This document shows positions 8,145 to 14,329 of a stretch of DNA of 64,000 bases, one piece after another. Origin of the DNA: an uncultured Fluviicola sp. (GTDB lineage: Bacteria > Bacteroidota > Bacteroidia > Flavobacteriales > Crocinitomicaceae); assembly GCF_946478805.1 (NCBI RefSeq), contig NZ_CAMLDC010000007.1:124001-188000 (forward strand), read 5' to 3'. Below the pieces are notes generated by a model. That model was given only the letters and a program-made list of their open reading frames with translations, was not told the origin of the DNA and did no database searches. Position 1 is the stretch's first letter; every line of letters starts with the position of its first letter. Both the position numbers and the translations under genes were made by a program.

Positions 8145-8255
8145 GCAGCTACCCAAAAGTGGTGGTTCAGTGGTTAAATCAAGCATTGTGCTTCTATCAA
8201 GTTTGTGCTTGGCTGACAAGGGAGTGCTCCGAAATCGCCACCTTCGGGTAGTTGC
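8145..8255. repeat. large imperfect inverted-repeat element
   Basis: Arms at 8145-8168 (beginning GCAGCTACCC) and 8231-8255 (ending GGGTAGTTGC) pair over about 24 bases with a few mismatches and G-U-type pairs. Within the 62-base centre, TCAAGCATTGTGCTT (about 8178-8192) and TCAAGTTTGTGCTT (about 8197-8210) form a direct repeat with its own short palindromes. The element fills the gap after the AT-rich gene pair and could fold as a long stem-loop. No transposase is nearby. Confidence 0.75.
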
Positions 8256-8328
8256 AAAACGTAATGGTCACTGTAAAACGATACGAATTTCAATCCTCAA
8301 ATAAAAATTAAATTAAATAATAGACTAT

Positions 8329-8676
8329 ATGGATGCTCAAAAATTTGCGAAAGACTGGGTAAAATCCTGGAATTCTCATGATCTCGATGCTATTTTAGCT
8401 CACTATTCGGATGAAATTGAGATTACAACGCCAATGATAAAATTAGCGGGTGGCATTGAAAGTGGCTCTTTAAAAGGGAAAGAAAATGTGCGGGAATACT
8501 GGAAAAAAGCATTGGAGAAAATCCCTGATCTCAAATTTGAATTGTATGAAGTGACATCAGGTATCAATTCAGTTGCCTTATTCTATCAATCGGTAATGAA
8601 CAAAAAAGCAATTGAAGTCATGTTTTTTGACGAACACGGAAAAGTAAACAAGATGTTTGCTTTCTACACAGACTAA
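8329..8676 (+). CDS. nuclear transport factor 2-like (SnoaL) protein
   Basis: The 115-residue protein has the NTF2-like cone fold signature: an N-terminal helix with WVKSWNSHDLDAILAHYSDE, then beta strands ending in HGKVNKMFAFYTD. Members of this family are small-molecule binding proteins or isomerase-like enzymes, and the ligand here is unknown. The length is typical. It stands alone between the inverted-repeat element and an isochorismatase-like gene on the same strand. A short hairpin, ACCGCT with AGCGGT, lies just downstream at about 8688-8715. Confidence 0.85.
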   Translation: MDAQKFAKDWVKSWNSHDLDAILAHYSDEIEITTPMIKLAGGIESGSLKGKENVREYWKKALEKIPDLKFELYEVTSGINSVALFYQSVMNKKAIEVMFFDEHGKVNKMFAFYTD

Positions 8677-8684
8677 AAACAACG

Positions 8685-8716
8685 AACCGCTGACATAAGT
8701 TTTCATCAAGCGGTCT
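8685..8716. repeat. short hairpin after the NTF2-like gene
   Basis: ACCGCT and AGCGGT form a 6-bp stem around an 18-base loop, within a larger imperfect palindrome. It may be a weak terminator but has no T tract. Confidence 0.4.
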
Positions 8717-8768
8717 GAAGTGCAAACTCAAAGCAACTCCTTAAAACTCTTATAAATAAAGCTAAACA

Positions 8769-9302
8769 ATGAAAGCATTATTAATAATCGACATGCAAAT
8801 TGGCAGTTTTAAGCCATATTCTTTGCGCCATGACACAATTGGGACTATTGAACGAATAAATTTACTTTCCGAAAGATTTCGTGACGACAAGCAATTGGTT
8901 ATCTTCATTCAGCATGATGGTTCAAGGGAAAATAGTTTTATCCCTCAGACGGATGATTGGCAAATTCTACCTGAATTAAAGAGACTTCCGGAAGATCTTT
9001 TTGTAAGTAAGACTGCAAATGATTCGTTCTATAATTCTGAATTGAACAGTGTTCTGGTTGAGAATGACATCACCGAGTTATTTATTACCGGTTGTGCAAC
9101 TGATTTCTGTGTAGATTCGACTGTTAAATCAGCATTGACCAAAGACTTTAAGGTTACAATAATTTCAGATGGGCACACAACAGCTTCCAGGCCCTTTATT
9201 GATGCCGAAACCACAATTAATCACTACAACTGGCTTTGGGCAGACATGACGCCGACAAAATATAAATTGACTGTTGTAAAAACGAAAGAATTAACGGACT
9301 AA
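8769..9302 (+). CDS. isochorismatase-like cysteine hydrolase
   Basis: The 177-residue protein is a cysteine hydrolase of the isochorismatase superfamily, which includes nicotinamidases and amidohydrolases. The catalytic triad is visible as Asp8 in LLIIDMQ, Lys81 in FVSKTAND and Cys114 in ATDFCVDSTV. The cis-peptide region is GCATDF. The metal-binding histidines expected of nicotinamidase (DxH) are not evident, so a general amidase or hydrolase role is likelier. It is monocistronic, with 92 bases before the start and the palindromic array after the stop. Confidence 0.88.
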   Translation: MKALLIIDMQIGSFKPYSLRHDTIGTIERINLLSERFRDDKQLVIFIQHDGSRENSFIPQTDDWQILPELKRLPEDLFVSKTANDSFYNSELNSVLVENDITELFITGCATDFCVDSTVKSALTKDFKVTIISDGHTTASRPFIDAETTINHYNWLWADMTPTKYKLTVVKTKELTD

Positions 9303-9318
9303 ACAAGCCAAAACTTAG

Positions 9319-9488
9319 GACCGGTCTTTCCTCCTTGGAGGACTTCCGCTTCTCCCAAATTACTTTCGCACTGATCCGTCAGTTGACGGATCGTAACTTA
9401 GTCTTCAAAAGCTTCCGCTTCTCCCAAATTACTTTCGCACTAATCCCGGATGTCCGGGATCGTAACTTAGTCTTCAAAAGCTTCCGCT
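9319..9488. repeat. tandem 69-bp repeat with interchangeable palindromes upstream of ychF
   Basis: Two adjacent 69-base units (9343-9411 and 9412-9480) are identical except in a central palindrome. Unit 1 has GATCCGTCAGTTGACGGATC and unit 2 has AATCCCGGATGTCCGGGATC. A partial third unit begins at 9481 with CTTCCGCT. Before unit 1 lie two more palindromes, GACCGGTC (9319-9326) and TCCTCCTTGGAGGA (9329-9342). Each full unit holds TACTTTCG (9361-9368, 9430-9437), similar to the promoter box TAnnTTTG. The real ychF box TATCTTTG (9495-9502) sits in the third, truncated unit. Confidence 0.9.
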
Positions 9489-9494
9489 TTTTCT

Positions 9495-9502
9495 TATCTT
9501 TG
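9495..9502 (+). promoter_or_regulatory. -7 promoter box of ychF
   Basis: TATCTTTG fits the Bacteroidota -7 consensus TAnnTTTG exactly and lies 15 bases before the ychF ATG. The transcript leader would be very short. Confidence 0.7.
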
Positions 9503-9517
9503 CAAAAAATTTTTTTT

Positions 9518-10615
9518 ATGGCATTGAAATGCGGAATAGTTGGTTTGCCGAATGTAGGGAAATCGACTTTGTTTAATTGTTTATCAAACGCTAAAGCGCA
9601 ATCTGCGAATTTTCCTTTCTGTACGATTGAACCCAATGTGGGAACGATTTCAGTTCCGGACCCTCGATTGGAGAAATTGGAATCGATGGTGAACCCGGAG
9701 CGAGTGGTTCCGACAACCATGGAAATTGTAGATATCGCAGGTTTGGTGAAAGGAGCTTCAAAAGGTGAAGGTTTGGGTAATCAATTCTTAGCAAATATCC
9801 GCGAAACCGATGCGATTTTACACGTATTGCGTTGCTTTGAAGATGGAAACATCATTCATGTTGACGGTCGTGTTAATCCTGTAAGTGATAAAGAAATCAT
9901 CGATATCGAATTACAGTTGAAAGATTTGGAATCCATTGAAAAGCGGATCCAATCTTTGGCTCGTACATTGAAATCAGGAGATAAGGAAATCGTCAAGGAA
10001 AATGACCTTGCAATGGCAATCAAAGCTACATTGGAACAGGGCAAGTCTGTCCGTTCGATGACATTTGATGAGAGAGAGCAGGAAATCGTTCAGAAATTCC
10101 AGTTGATTACATCGAAGCCTGTAATGTATGTTTGTAATGTGGAGGAATCTGCAGTAAAAACAGGAAATGCGCACGTGGAAGCTGTTCGCGAAGCAGTAAA
10201 AGATGAGAATGCTCAGATCCTGATCGTCGGAGCAAAAATTGAAGCAGATATTACCGAATTGGAAACATACGAAGAACGTCAGATGTTTTTGGAAGAACTT
10301 GGTTTGGAAGAACCTGGTGTGAACCGTTTGATTCGCTCTGCATACTCTTTGTTGAATCTTCAGACGTATTTTACTGCCGGAGTGAAAGAGGTGAGAGCCT
10401 GGACCGTTCATGTTGGTGCTACGGCTCCACAGGCTGCCGGAGTGATCCATACTGATTTTGAAAAAGGATTTATTCGTGCGGAAGTGATGAAGTACGAGGA
10501 CTATACAACTTTGGGTTCGGAAGCTGCTGTGAAAGAGGCCGGGAAATTCAAAGTAGAAGGTAAGGAATACATTGTGCAAGATGGAGATATCATGCATTTC
10601 AGATTTAACGTATAA
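9518..10615 (+). CDS. ychF: redox-regulated ATPase YchF (Obg-family)
   Basis: The 365-residue protein is YchF/OLA1, a universally conserved ribosome-associated P-loop nucleotidase that prefers ATP. It shows the Walker A GLPNVGKSTLFN near residues 8-19, the switch II VDIAGLVKGASKGEGLGNQF near 69-88, and the NxxE-type specificity motif in YVCNVEES in place of NKxD. A coiled region and a C-terminal TGS domain with HVGATAPQAAGVIHTDF follow. The length is exactly usual for the family. The frame stays open upstream through the 69-bp repeat, but the ATG at 9518 (MALKCGIVG) is the family start. A clear terminator follows. Confidence 0.96.
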   Translation: MALKCGIVGLPNVGKSTLFNCLSNAKAQSANFPFCTIEPNVGTISVPDPRLEKLESMVNPERVVPTTMEIVDIAGLVKGASKGEGLGNQFLANIRETDAILHVLRCFEDGNIIHVDGRVNPVSDKEIIDIELQLKDLESIEKRIQSLARTLKSGDKEIVKENDLAMAIKATLEQGKSVRSMTFDEREQEIVQKFQLITSKPVMYVCNVEESAVKTGNAHVEAVREAVKDENAQILIVGAKIEADITELETYEERQMFLEELGLEEPGVNRLIRSAYSLLNLQTYFTAGVKEVRAWTVHVGATAPQAAGVIHTDFEKGFIRAEVMKYEDYTTLGSEAAVKEAGKFKVEGKEYIVQDGDIMHFRFNV

Positions 10616-10637
10616 GTTTGATTACATTGATAATTCG

Positions 10638-10666
10638 AGCCCGGGCAATAGTTGTCCGGGCTTTTT
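10638..10666 (+). terminator. terminator of ychF
   Basis: AGCCCGGGCAA and TTGTCCGGGCT form a GC-rich stem with one mismatch, followed directly by five T residues. It lies 22 bases past the ychF stop. Confidence 0.9.
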
Positions 10667-10685
10667 GTTTACAATTTGCAGAAGA

Positions 10686-11588
10686 TCATAGTTTATCCTG
10701 CCAGTTTTCCATCGAATCATTTTTCCAGAAAGAAGGGAAGAAGCGACGTTGCTGAAAAACAGGGTTCAAATATTTCTTCCACTCGCTTCCTCCTGTTGCA
10801 GCTTGATTTTCACCTTTGCTGTCCAAGTAATGTGTTGCAGTTTCCAAATGCACATTCGGCCATTTGAAATTGTACAGGAAATCAAATTGTTTTGCAGCCC
10901 GGACCAGTTCTTCGGATGGATTTGGAAAGGACAGCAGTTTTTCTTCCAGGGTTTTTCCCTGGACTTTTTCCGCGAGGCGAATTAAATCTTCCTGGTATTT
11001 TTCCTCAAATTGGAGAAGTGTTTGGGATTTCCCCCTTGCACCAGGTTTTACACCGGCTTTTTTCCAGTATAGATCTTCAAATAATTCCCCGTTAATTGCC
11101 GGATTTTCGATCCCGTTTTTGTCGGATAAGAGGTTTTTAATCCGGGTTGAATACAGCTCAATTGCCCTGAATTGAAAGGATTGAAAACCACTGGCCGGTG
11201 TTAATGCACTTCGGAAAAGGTTGTAGTCGTTGTAATTCATCCCGTATTTCATTACATCGAATGAGCTGACGAGAATTTCCGAATACTTGGCGAGCCTGTT
11301 CAATTTCTCCAGGACAGTTTCTTGAGACAGGTCCTCGTAAACGATCTGTTTCAGTTCATGGATCATCATTTTAAAGAACAATTCCGTCACCTGGTGGTAC
11401 ATGATGAATATTTCTTCATCCTTGAAGTTTGTTTTTGGTTTTTGAAGAGAATTTAAGGTTTCCACTTCGATGTAATCCCAATAGGAAATAGGCTTGCTAT
11501 ACAATAACCCTTTCAAATGGGTTTCCGGTTTTTCTCCCAGGTCCGAATATTTTTCGTTTATCTTTTCCAGGATGGTTTGGTAGTCCAT
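10686..11588 (-). CDS. kynA: tryptophan 2,3-dioxygenase
   Basis: The 300-residue haem enzyme opens the indole ring of tryptophan to N-formylkynurenine, the first step of the kynurenine pathway. His65 in MYHQVTELFFKM, Arg141 in GFQSFQFRAIE and the Thr/Gly-rich ATGGS at 264-268 line the substrate site. His247 in VHLETATHYL is the axial haem ligand. The order and spacing match the family. No other kynurenine-pathway gene lies in the window. The small truncated haemoglobin gene lies 25 bases upstream on the same strand, so this gene could be the last of the Rrf2-globin transcription unit. Confidence 0.92.
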   Translation of the reverse strand: MDYQTILEKINEKYSDLGEKPETHLKGLLYSKPISYWDYIEVETLNSLQKPKTNFKDEEIFIMYHQVTELFFKMMIHELKQIVYEDLSQETVLEKLNRLAKYSEILVSSFDVMKYGMNYNDYNLFRSALTPASGFQSFQFRAIELYSTRIKNLLSDKNGIENPAINGELFEDLYWKKAGVKPGARGKSQTLLQFEEKYQEDLIRLAEKVQGKTLEEKLLSFPNPSEELVRAAKQFDFLYNFKWPNVHLETATHYLDSKGENQAATGGSEWKKYLNPVFQQRRFFPSFWKNDSMENWQDKL

Positions 11589-11613
11589 ATTTTGTGTTGT
11601 TAAAAATGATTAA

Positions 11614-12009
11614 TCAATGTTCTTGGTTCGGTCCGAATTGATCGATCTTTGCCTGAAATACAACAGCGATTTTTTCAGCCCGAATCATTGCTTCATGTGC
11701 TTTTTCGCCCGTGAAATGTTCATCAATAGTTGCACGAAACAAACGAAGCCATTCGGAGAAATGATCTTCTGCAATGGACAATTGAAGATGATGCATGAGC
11801 GGATTTCCGTGATAGGTATTTTCTTCAAGCAGAAGTGTTTGCCAGAATCGAACCAATTTATCTAAGTGCGCCGGCCAGAGTTCGTCCGGGATCTTTTCAC
11901 TGAATACCGGTCCCAGGAGCTTGTTTTTTCTTACTTGAAAATAAAAGGAATCGACTAATAACCGGATATCTTCCAGATTTAGAATGTCGTGTTTCACAGC
12001 AGTTGTCAT
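11614..12009 (-). CDS. group III truncated haemoglobin
   Basis: The 131-residue protein is a 2-on-2 truncated haemoglobin of group III (TrHbP). The proximal haem ligand is His83 in AEDHFSEWLRLF, and the upstream GNPLMHHL and WPAHLDKLVRFW stretches are characteristic. Such proteins bind O2 or NO and are linked to nitric-oxide and oxygen stress. The frame is open upstream to 12201, but the start at 12009 matches the family N-terminus and overlaps the stop of the upstream membrane gene by four bases (ATGA), implying translational coupling. The Rrf2 regulator upstream suggests NO- or Fe-S-responsive control. Confidence 0.9.
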   Translation of the reverse strand: MTTAVKHDILNLEDIRLLVDSFYFQVRKNKLLGPVFSEKIPDELWPAHLDKLVRFWQTLLLEENTYHGNPLMHHLQLSIAEDHFSEWLRLFRATIDEHFTGEKAHEAMIRAEKIAVVFQAKIDQFGPNQEH

Positions 12010-12308
12010 TTGACGAAGAAATTGAGGATTAAAATTCCCAGGTTGGTGATAATACTTACATAAAAAAGGATTAAACACCATTTTGCCGGGGATTGAGCAA
12101 TGAAGGCACCATTGGATGCCATAGTAATATTGGCGCAAATTGCCAAAAGTACATAGCTTTGGGTTTTTAACGAATACATTGCTGCAACGGAACCAAAACA
12201 ACTTTGAGCGGTCAGTAGTGCTGCCATTGCTCCGAATCGGGATCTTTCAAAACTTGCGACTTGTTTTTGAAACCAATTCAAATTCGTTTTTGAAATTTCA
12301 GCTTTCAT
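12006..12308 (-). CDS. small membrane protein coupled to truncated haemoglobin
   Basis: The 100-residue hypothetical protein has about three hydrophobic helices (near residues 27-45, 50-68 and 78-97) after an amphipathic N-terminus. No family is recognised with certainty. It lies between an Rrf2 regulator and a truncated haemoglobin, and its stop overlaps the globin start, so the two products are probably made together. A role in membrane-associated NO or respiratory stress is inference from context only. Confidence 0.75.
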   Translation of the reverse strand: MKAEISKTNLNWFQKQVASFERSRFGAMAALLTAQSCFGSVAAMYSLKTQSYVLLAICANITMASNGAFIAQSPAKWCLILFYVSIITNLGILILNFFVK

Positions 12309-12353
12309 ATCATTTGTTTTTAATTGCTATTATGAGATATTAAGACCTTTTTA

Positions 12354-12364
12354 TCCTTTATTAA
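12354..12364. promoter_or_regulatory. candidate Rrf2 operator copy before the membrane-globin pair
   Basis: The 11-mer TCCTTTATTAA on the plus strand also occurs, in inverted orientation, at 12851-12861 upstream of the Rrf2 gene. A shared word in two adjacent regulatory gaps of one locus is what an autoregulating repressor would give. Confidence 0.4.
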
Positions 12365-12377
12365 TTTAATTTTTTTT

Positions 12378-12812
12378 TCATCGTTTTAAAAAAGACAAAC
12401 CACTGTTCAATCCGTTCGCCAGTTCTTCAATAGTTGTTGTTTCGAGCATTTGTTTCAAATCTTCCCTGATCTTCATAAATTTGTCATGCAGGGGACATGG
12501 TTTTAAACTGTTACATTCCTTCAATCCCAAACCACAACCTTGATAGAGTTCATTCCCGTCAATTGCAAAAACGAGGTCACTCAATTTGATAGCTTCCCTA
12601 TTTTCTTTCTCAATTTCAAAACCACCGGAAGGGCCTTTCGTCGATTTCAATATGCCGTTTTTGGAAAGTAATTGTAAGATTTTAGCTGTGAATGCTTCAG
12701 GAGAGTCGATTGCTTTCGAGATCTCTTTCAAGCTCGTTCGGATCCCCAACTGAGATTGATGTGCAACATAGAGCGTTGCTTTTATTCCGTATTCACACGT
12801 TTTTGAAAACAT
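12378..12812 (-). CDS. Rrf2 family transcriptional regulator with Fe-S cysteines
   Basis: The 144-residue protein has the Rrf2 winged helix-turn-helix at residues 1-60, with TSLKEISKAIDSPEAFTAKILQLLSKNG as recognition region, and the GPSGGFEI wing. Three cysteines, Cys93, Cys100 and Cys106, lie in a CGLGLKEC-x5-CPLHD arrangement and should ligate an iron-sulphur cluster, as in NsrR and IscR. The CPLHD end favours an NsrR-like nitric-oxide sensor. The truncated haemoglobin downstream fits that. Its promoter box TATCTTTG lies at 12833-12840, and a palindrome with a shared 11-mer sits just upstream. Confidence 0.88.
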   Translation of the reverse strand: MFSKTCEYGIKATLYVAHQSQLGIRTSLKEISKAIDSPEAFTAKILQLLSKNGILKSTKGPSGGFEIEKENREAIKLSDLVFAIDGNELYQGCGLGLKECNSLKPCPLHDKFMKIREDLKQMLETTTIEELANGLNSGLSFLKR

Positions 12813-12832
12813 TATTCCTTTTGTTCTTCATA

Positions 12833-12861
12833 CAAAGATAATAAAAGCGCTTAATAAAGGA
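12833..12861 (-). promoter_or_regulatory. promoter and candidate operator of the Rrf2 gene
   Basis: On the minus strand TATCTTTG (12840-12833) matches TAnnTTTG and lies 21 bases before the ATG. Upstream of it, AAGCGCTT (12845-12852) forms the centre of an A/T-rich palindrome. TTAATAAAGGA (12851-12861) is the inverted copy of the word at 12354-12364. Confidence 0.55.
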
Positions 12862-12918
12862 GTTTTTTATCCGAAATAATTTTCCTTTTTCGAAACCTCA
12901 TTTCGAAGCTATGAAATG

Positions 12919-13590
12919 TTAGTTGGTGTAATCCGTAGAACGTCGTCTTTTTTCGATTTCAGATAGGACATAATTCACAATACGGTCGCAACGGACCAAA
13001 TTGAATTCGAAGAGTTGTTTTGGTTCGTAAAAATGACTTAATTCCTGCTGCAGGATTTCCTTTGCACGCTTCAAGCGTATTTTAACATTGGATTCACTGA
13101 TATTCAGAATTTCCATGGTTTCCTTCGTGCTCATTTCTTCTACTTCCCTCATGACAAATACGAGGCGGTATTTTTCCGGTAAGCCGGAAACAGATTTTTC
13201 CAATATTAATTTTAGTTCGTTGTTCATGAGTTTTGTTAATGGAGTATCAGAATGATGATGATTTTCTTGTTTTTGTGAGACGAATTCTCGCTGCCTTGCT
13301 TGTTTCTTAAGAAAGAGCAGGCTTTCATTGATCAGAATCCGGGTGATCCACGTTCCGAAACTTGACCTGTTTTGAAAATTGTTTAACTGCAGATAAGCGT
13401 TGAGGTACGTTGTTTGCATCACATCTTCCACAGCAGAATCATCTTTAATGATCGACATGCTTATCCGGTACAGTCTCAGGTTGAATTTTCGCATCAGATG
13501 TGCATACAAATGTGTTTCTCCATTGAGGATGCAACGCACCAGTTCTTCGTCATTCAGAAGAGATGTTTCCGGATTGTTCTGTGATTCCAT
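12919..13590 (-). CDS. ECF-type RNA polymerase sigma factor
   Basis: The 223-residue protein is an extracytoplasmic-function sigma factor. Region 2 (about residues 25-90) includes AVEDVMQTTYLNAYLQLNNF and GTWITRILINESL. Region 4 (about 130-185) includes SGLPEKYRLVFVMREVEEMSTKETMEILNISESNVKIRLKRAKEIL with the helix-turn-helix. A further 35 residues form a C-terminal extension with a cysteine in LVRCDRIVNYVL. No anti-sigma gene lies next to it. Instead it diverges from a DoxX-like membrane gene across a mirror-symmetric promoter region. Confidence 0.9.
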   Translation of the reverse strand: MESQNNPETSLLNDEELVRCILNGETHLYAHLMRKFNLRLYRISMSIIKDDSAVEDVMQTTYLNAYLQLNNFQNRSSFGTWITRILINESLLFLKKQARQREFVSQKQENHHHSDTPLTKLMNNELKLILEKSVSGLPEKYRLVFVMREVEEMSTKETMEILNISESNVKIRLKRAKEILQQELSHFYEPKQLFEFNLVRCDRIVNYVLSEIEKRRRSTDYTN

Positions 13591-13603
13591 TGACAGTTTT
13601 ATT

Positions 13604-13621
13604 GATGTAATTTATTACATC
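13604..13621. repeat. palindrome in the sigma-factor leader
   Basis: GATGTAATTTATTACATC is an 18-base palindrome with 8-bp arms. It lies between the candidate ECF promoter and the sigma-factor start codon at 13590, so it would be a hairpin in the mRNA leader or a protein-binding site. Confidence 0.7.
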
Positions 13622-13695
13622 AGAGCATTGAAAACAAGAAAGGTTACAAAAAATAGTGAAATGAATTTTGTAACCTTTTTTTAATCCGGTTCTCC
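13622..13695. promoter_or_regulatory. mirror-image divergent ECF-type promoters
   Basis: AAAGGTTACAAAA (13639-13651) and TTTTGTAACCTTT (13666-13678) form a perfect 13-bp inverted repeat. Each arm reads GTAACC on the strand going outward. Exactly 16 bases later there is CTCC on the plus strand (13692-13695) and CTCT on the minus strand (13625-13622). ECF promoters characteristically carry an AAC in the -35 element. The arrangement therefore suggests one sigma factor driving both its own gene and the DoxX-like gene. Confidence 0.6.
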
Positions 13696-13721
13696 AATGA
13701 CTAAACAAAAAGTTAAATCAC

Positions 13722-14108
13722 ATGGAAAATTCAATGAAAAGAGTTTGGGAAATTCAAACATTATTAAAATTCAGTTATGGAATCATCCCCATAGTTGCGG
13801 GAGCGGATAAATTTTCAAATTTATTGACTGACTGGTCCAAGTACCTGGATCCAAATATCGCCGGAATTTTGCCTTTTGGGAGTGAAACGTTCATGGCAAT
13901 TGTAGGAATAATCGAAATTTTTGCTGGGATCCTGGTCTTTTTTCAACCTCAGAAAGGTGGATATTTAGTATCAGCCTGGCTTGTTTTGGTGGCATTGAGC
14001 CTGCTCATCAGTGGAAATTTCCTGGATGTAGCCGTAAGGGATGTGGCGATGGCTATCGGAGCTTTTTCACTTGCCCGAATGTCAGGAATCAAAAGCCTGC
14101 AGGATTAG
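13722..14108 (+). CDS. DoxX-like integral membrane protein
   Basis: The 128-residue protein has four predicted transmembrane helices (about residues 12-28, 55-75, 80-100 and 102-120) and the layout of DoxX-like proteins. It has a short LKFSYGIIPIVAGADKF start and a central PFGSETFMAIVGIIEIFAGILVF segment. The role of such proteins is poorly defined; some relatives take part in redox or quinone-linked processes. It may begin at 13722 or at the in-frame ATG at 13734. It lies divergent from the ECF sigma gene across a symmetrical promoter region, so co-regulation is likely. Confidence 0.8.
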   Translation: MENSMKRVWEIQTLLKFSYGIIPIVAGADKFSNLLTDWSKYLDPNIAGILPFGSETFMAIVGIIEIFAGILVFFQPQKGGYLVSAWLVLVALSLLISGNFLDVAVRDVAMAIGAFSLARMSGIKSLQD

Positions 14109-14276
14109 TCGGTCACGGAATAATCGGTATAATTTATCAGGTAAAAACTGATCAAAATAAATACGAAACTGGAAATCGAATTGAATGAGCATTGCCAGTT
14201 GACGATTTCAGATCATAAAGCCAAAGAAGAATTTTTGAGTTACATCAGAATCTAATGCCTGAATGGGCATAAAAAA
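14109..14276. other. gap with start-less reading frame
   Basis: From about 14143 to 14255 the plus strand carries an open stretch of some 36 codons that reads KLEIELNEHCQLTISDHKAK, with no start codon in a usable place and a stop at 14253-14255. It could be the remnant of a small gene. Nothing else is visible before the terminator at 14277. Confidence 0.3.
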
Positions 14277-14303
14277 AAGCATCCGTCACTGACGGATGCT
14301 TTT
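14277..14303. terminator. bidirectional terminator
   Basis: AAGCATCCGTC and GACGGATGCTT form an 11-bp stem around ACT, flanked by eight A residues on the left and seven T residues on the right. It can end transcription from the RND operon on the minus strand and from the DoxX-like gene on the plus strand. Confidence 0.92.
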
Positions 14304-14329
14304 TTTAAGAGATTGTGAATTTATTAAGG

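Noticed and set aside
8145..8255. The inverted-repeat element as an integron attC site
   Set aside because: The arms are comparable in size, but no GTTRRRY core or complementary left core could be found at the ends, and there is no integrase in the window.
9335..9517. An N-terminal extension of ychF starting at 9335
   Set aside because: It translates the tandem 69-bp repeat and the promoter. The family start MALKCG at 9518 fits all homologues, and the -7 box lies inside the would-be coding sequence.
9974..10597. A 207-codon frame antisense to ychF
   Set aside because: It mirrors the coding sequence of a conserved gene, has a cysteine- and phenylalanine-rich composition typical of antisense frames, and no start context.
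12010..12201. Extension of the globin gene upstream of 12009
   Set aside because: The extra residues overlap the upstream membrane gene in another frame and are unlike any truncated haemoglobin; the ATGA overlap at 12006-12009 gives a natural start.
14143..14255. A short coding-like frame before the terminator
   Set aside because: There is no usable start codon and the length is only about 36 codons; it may be a gene remnant but cannot be supported as a gene.
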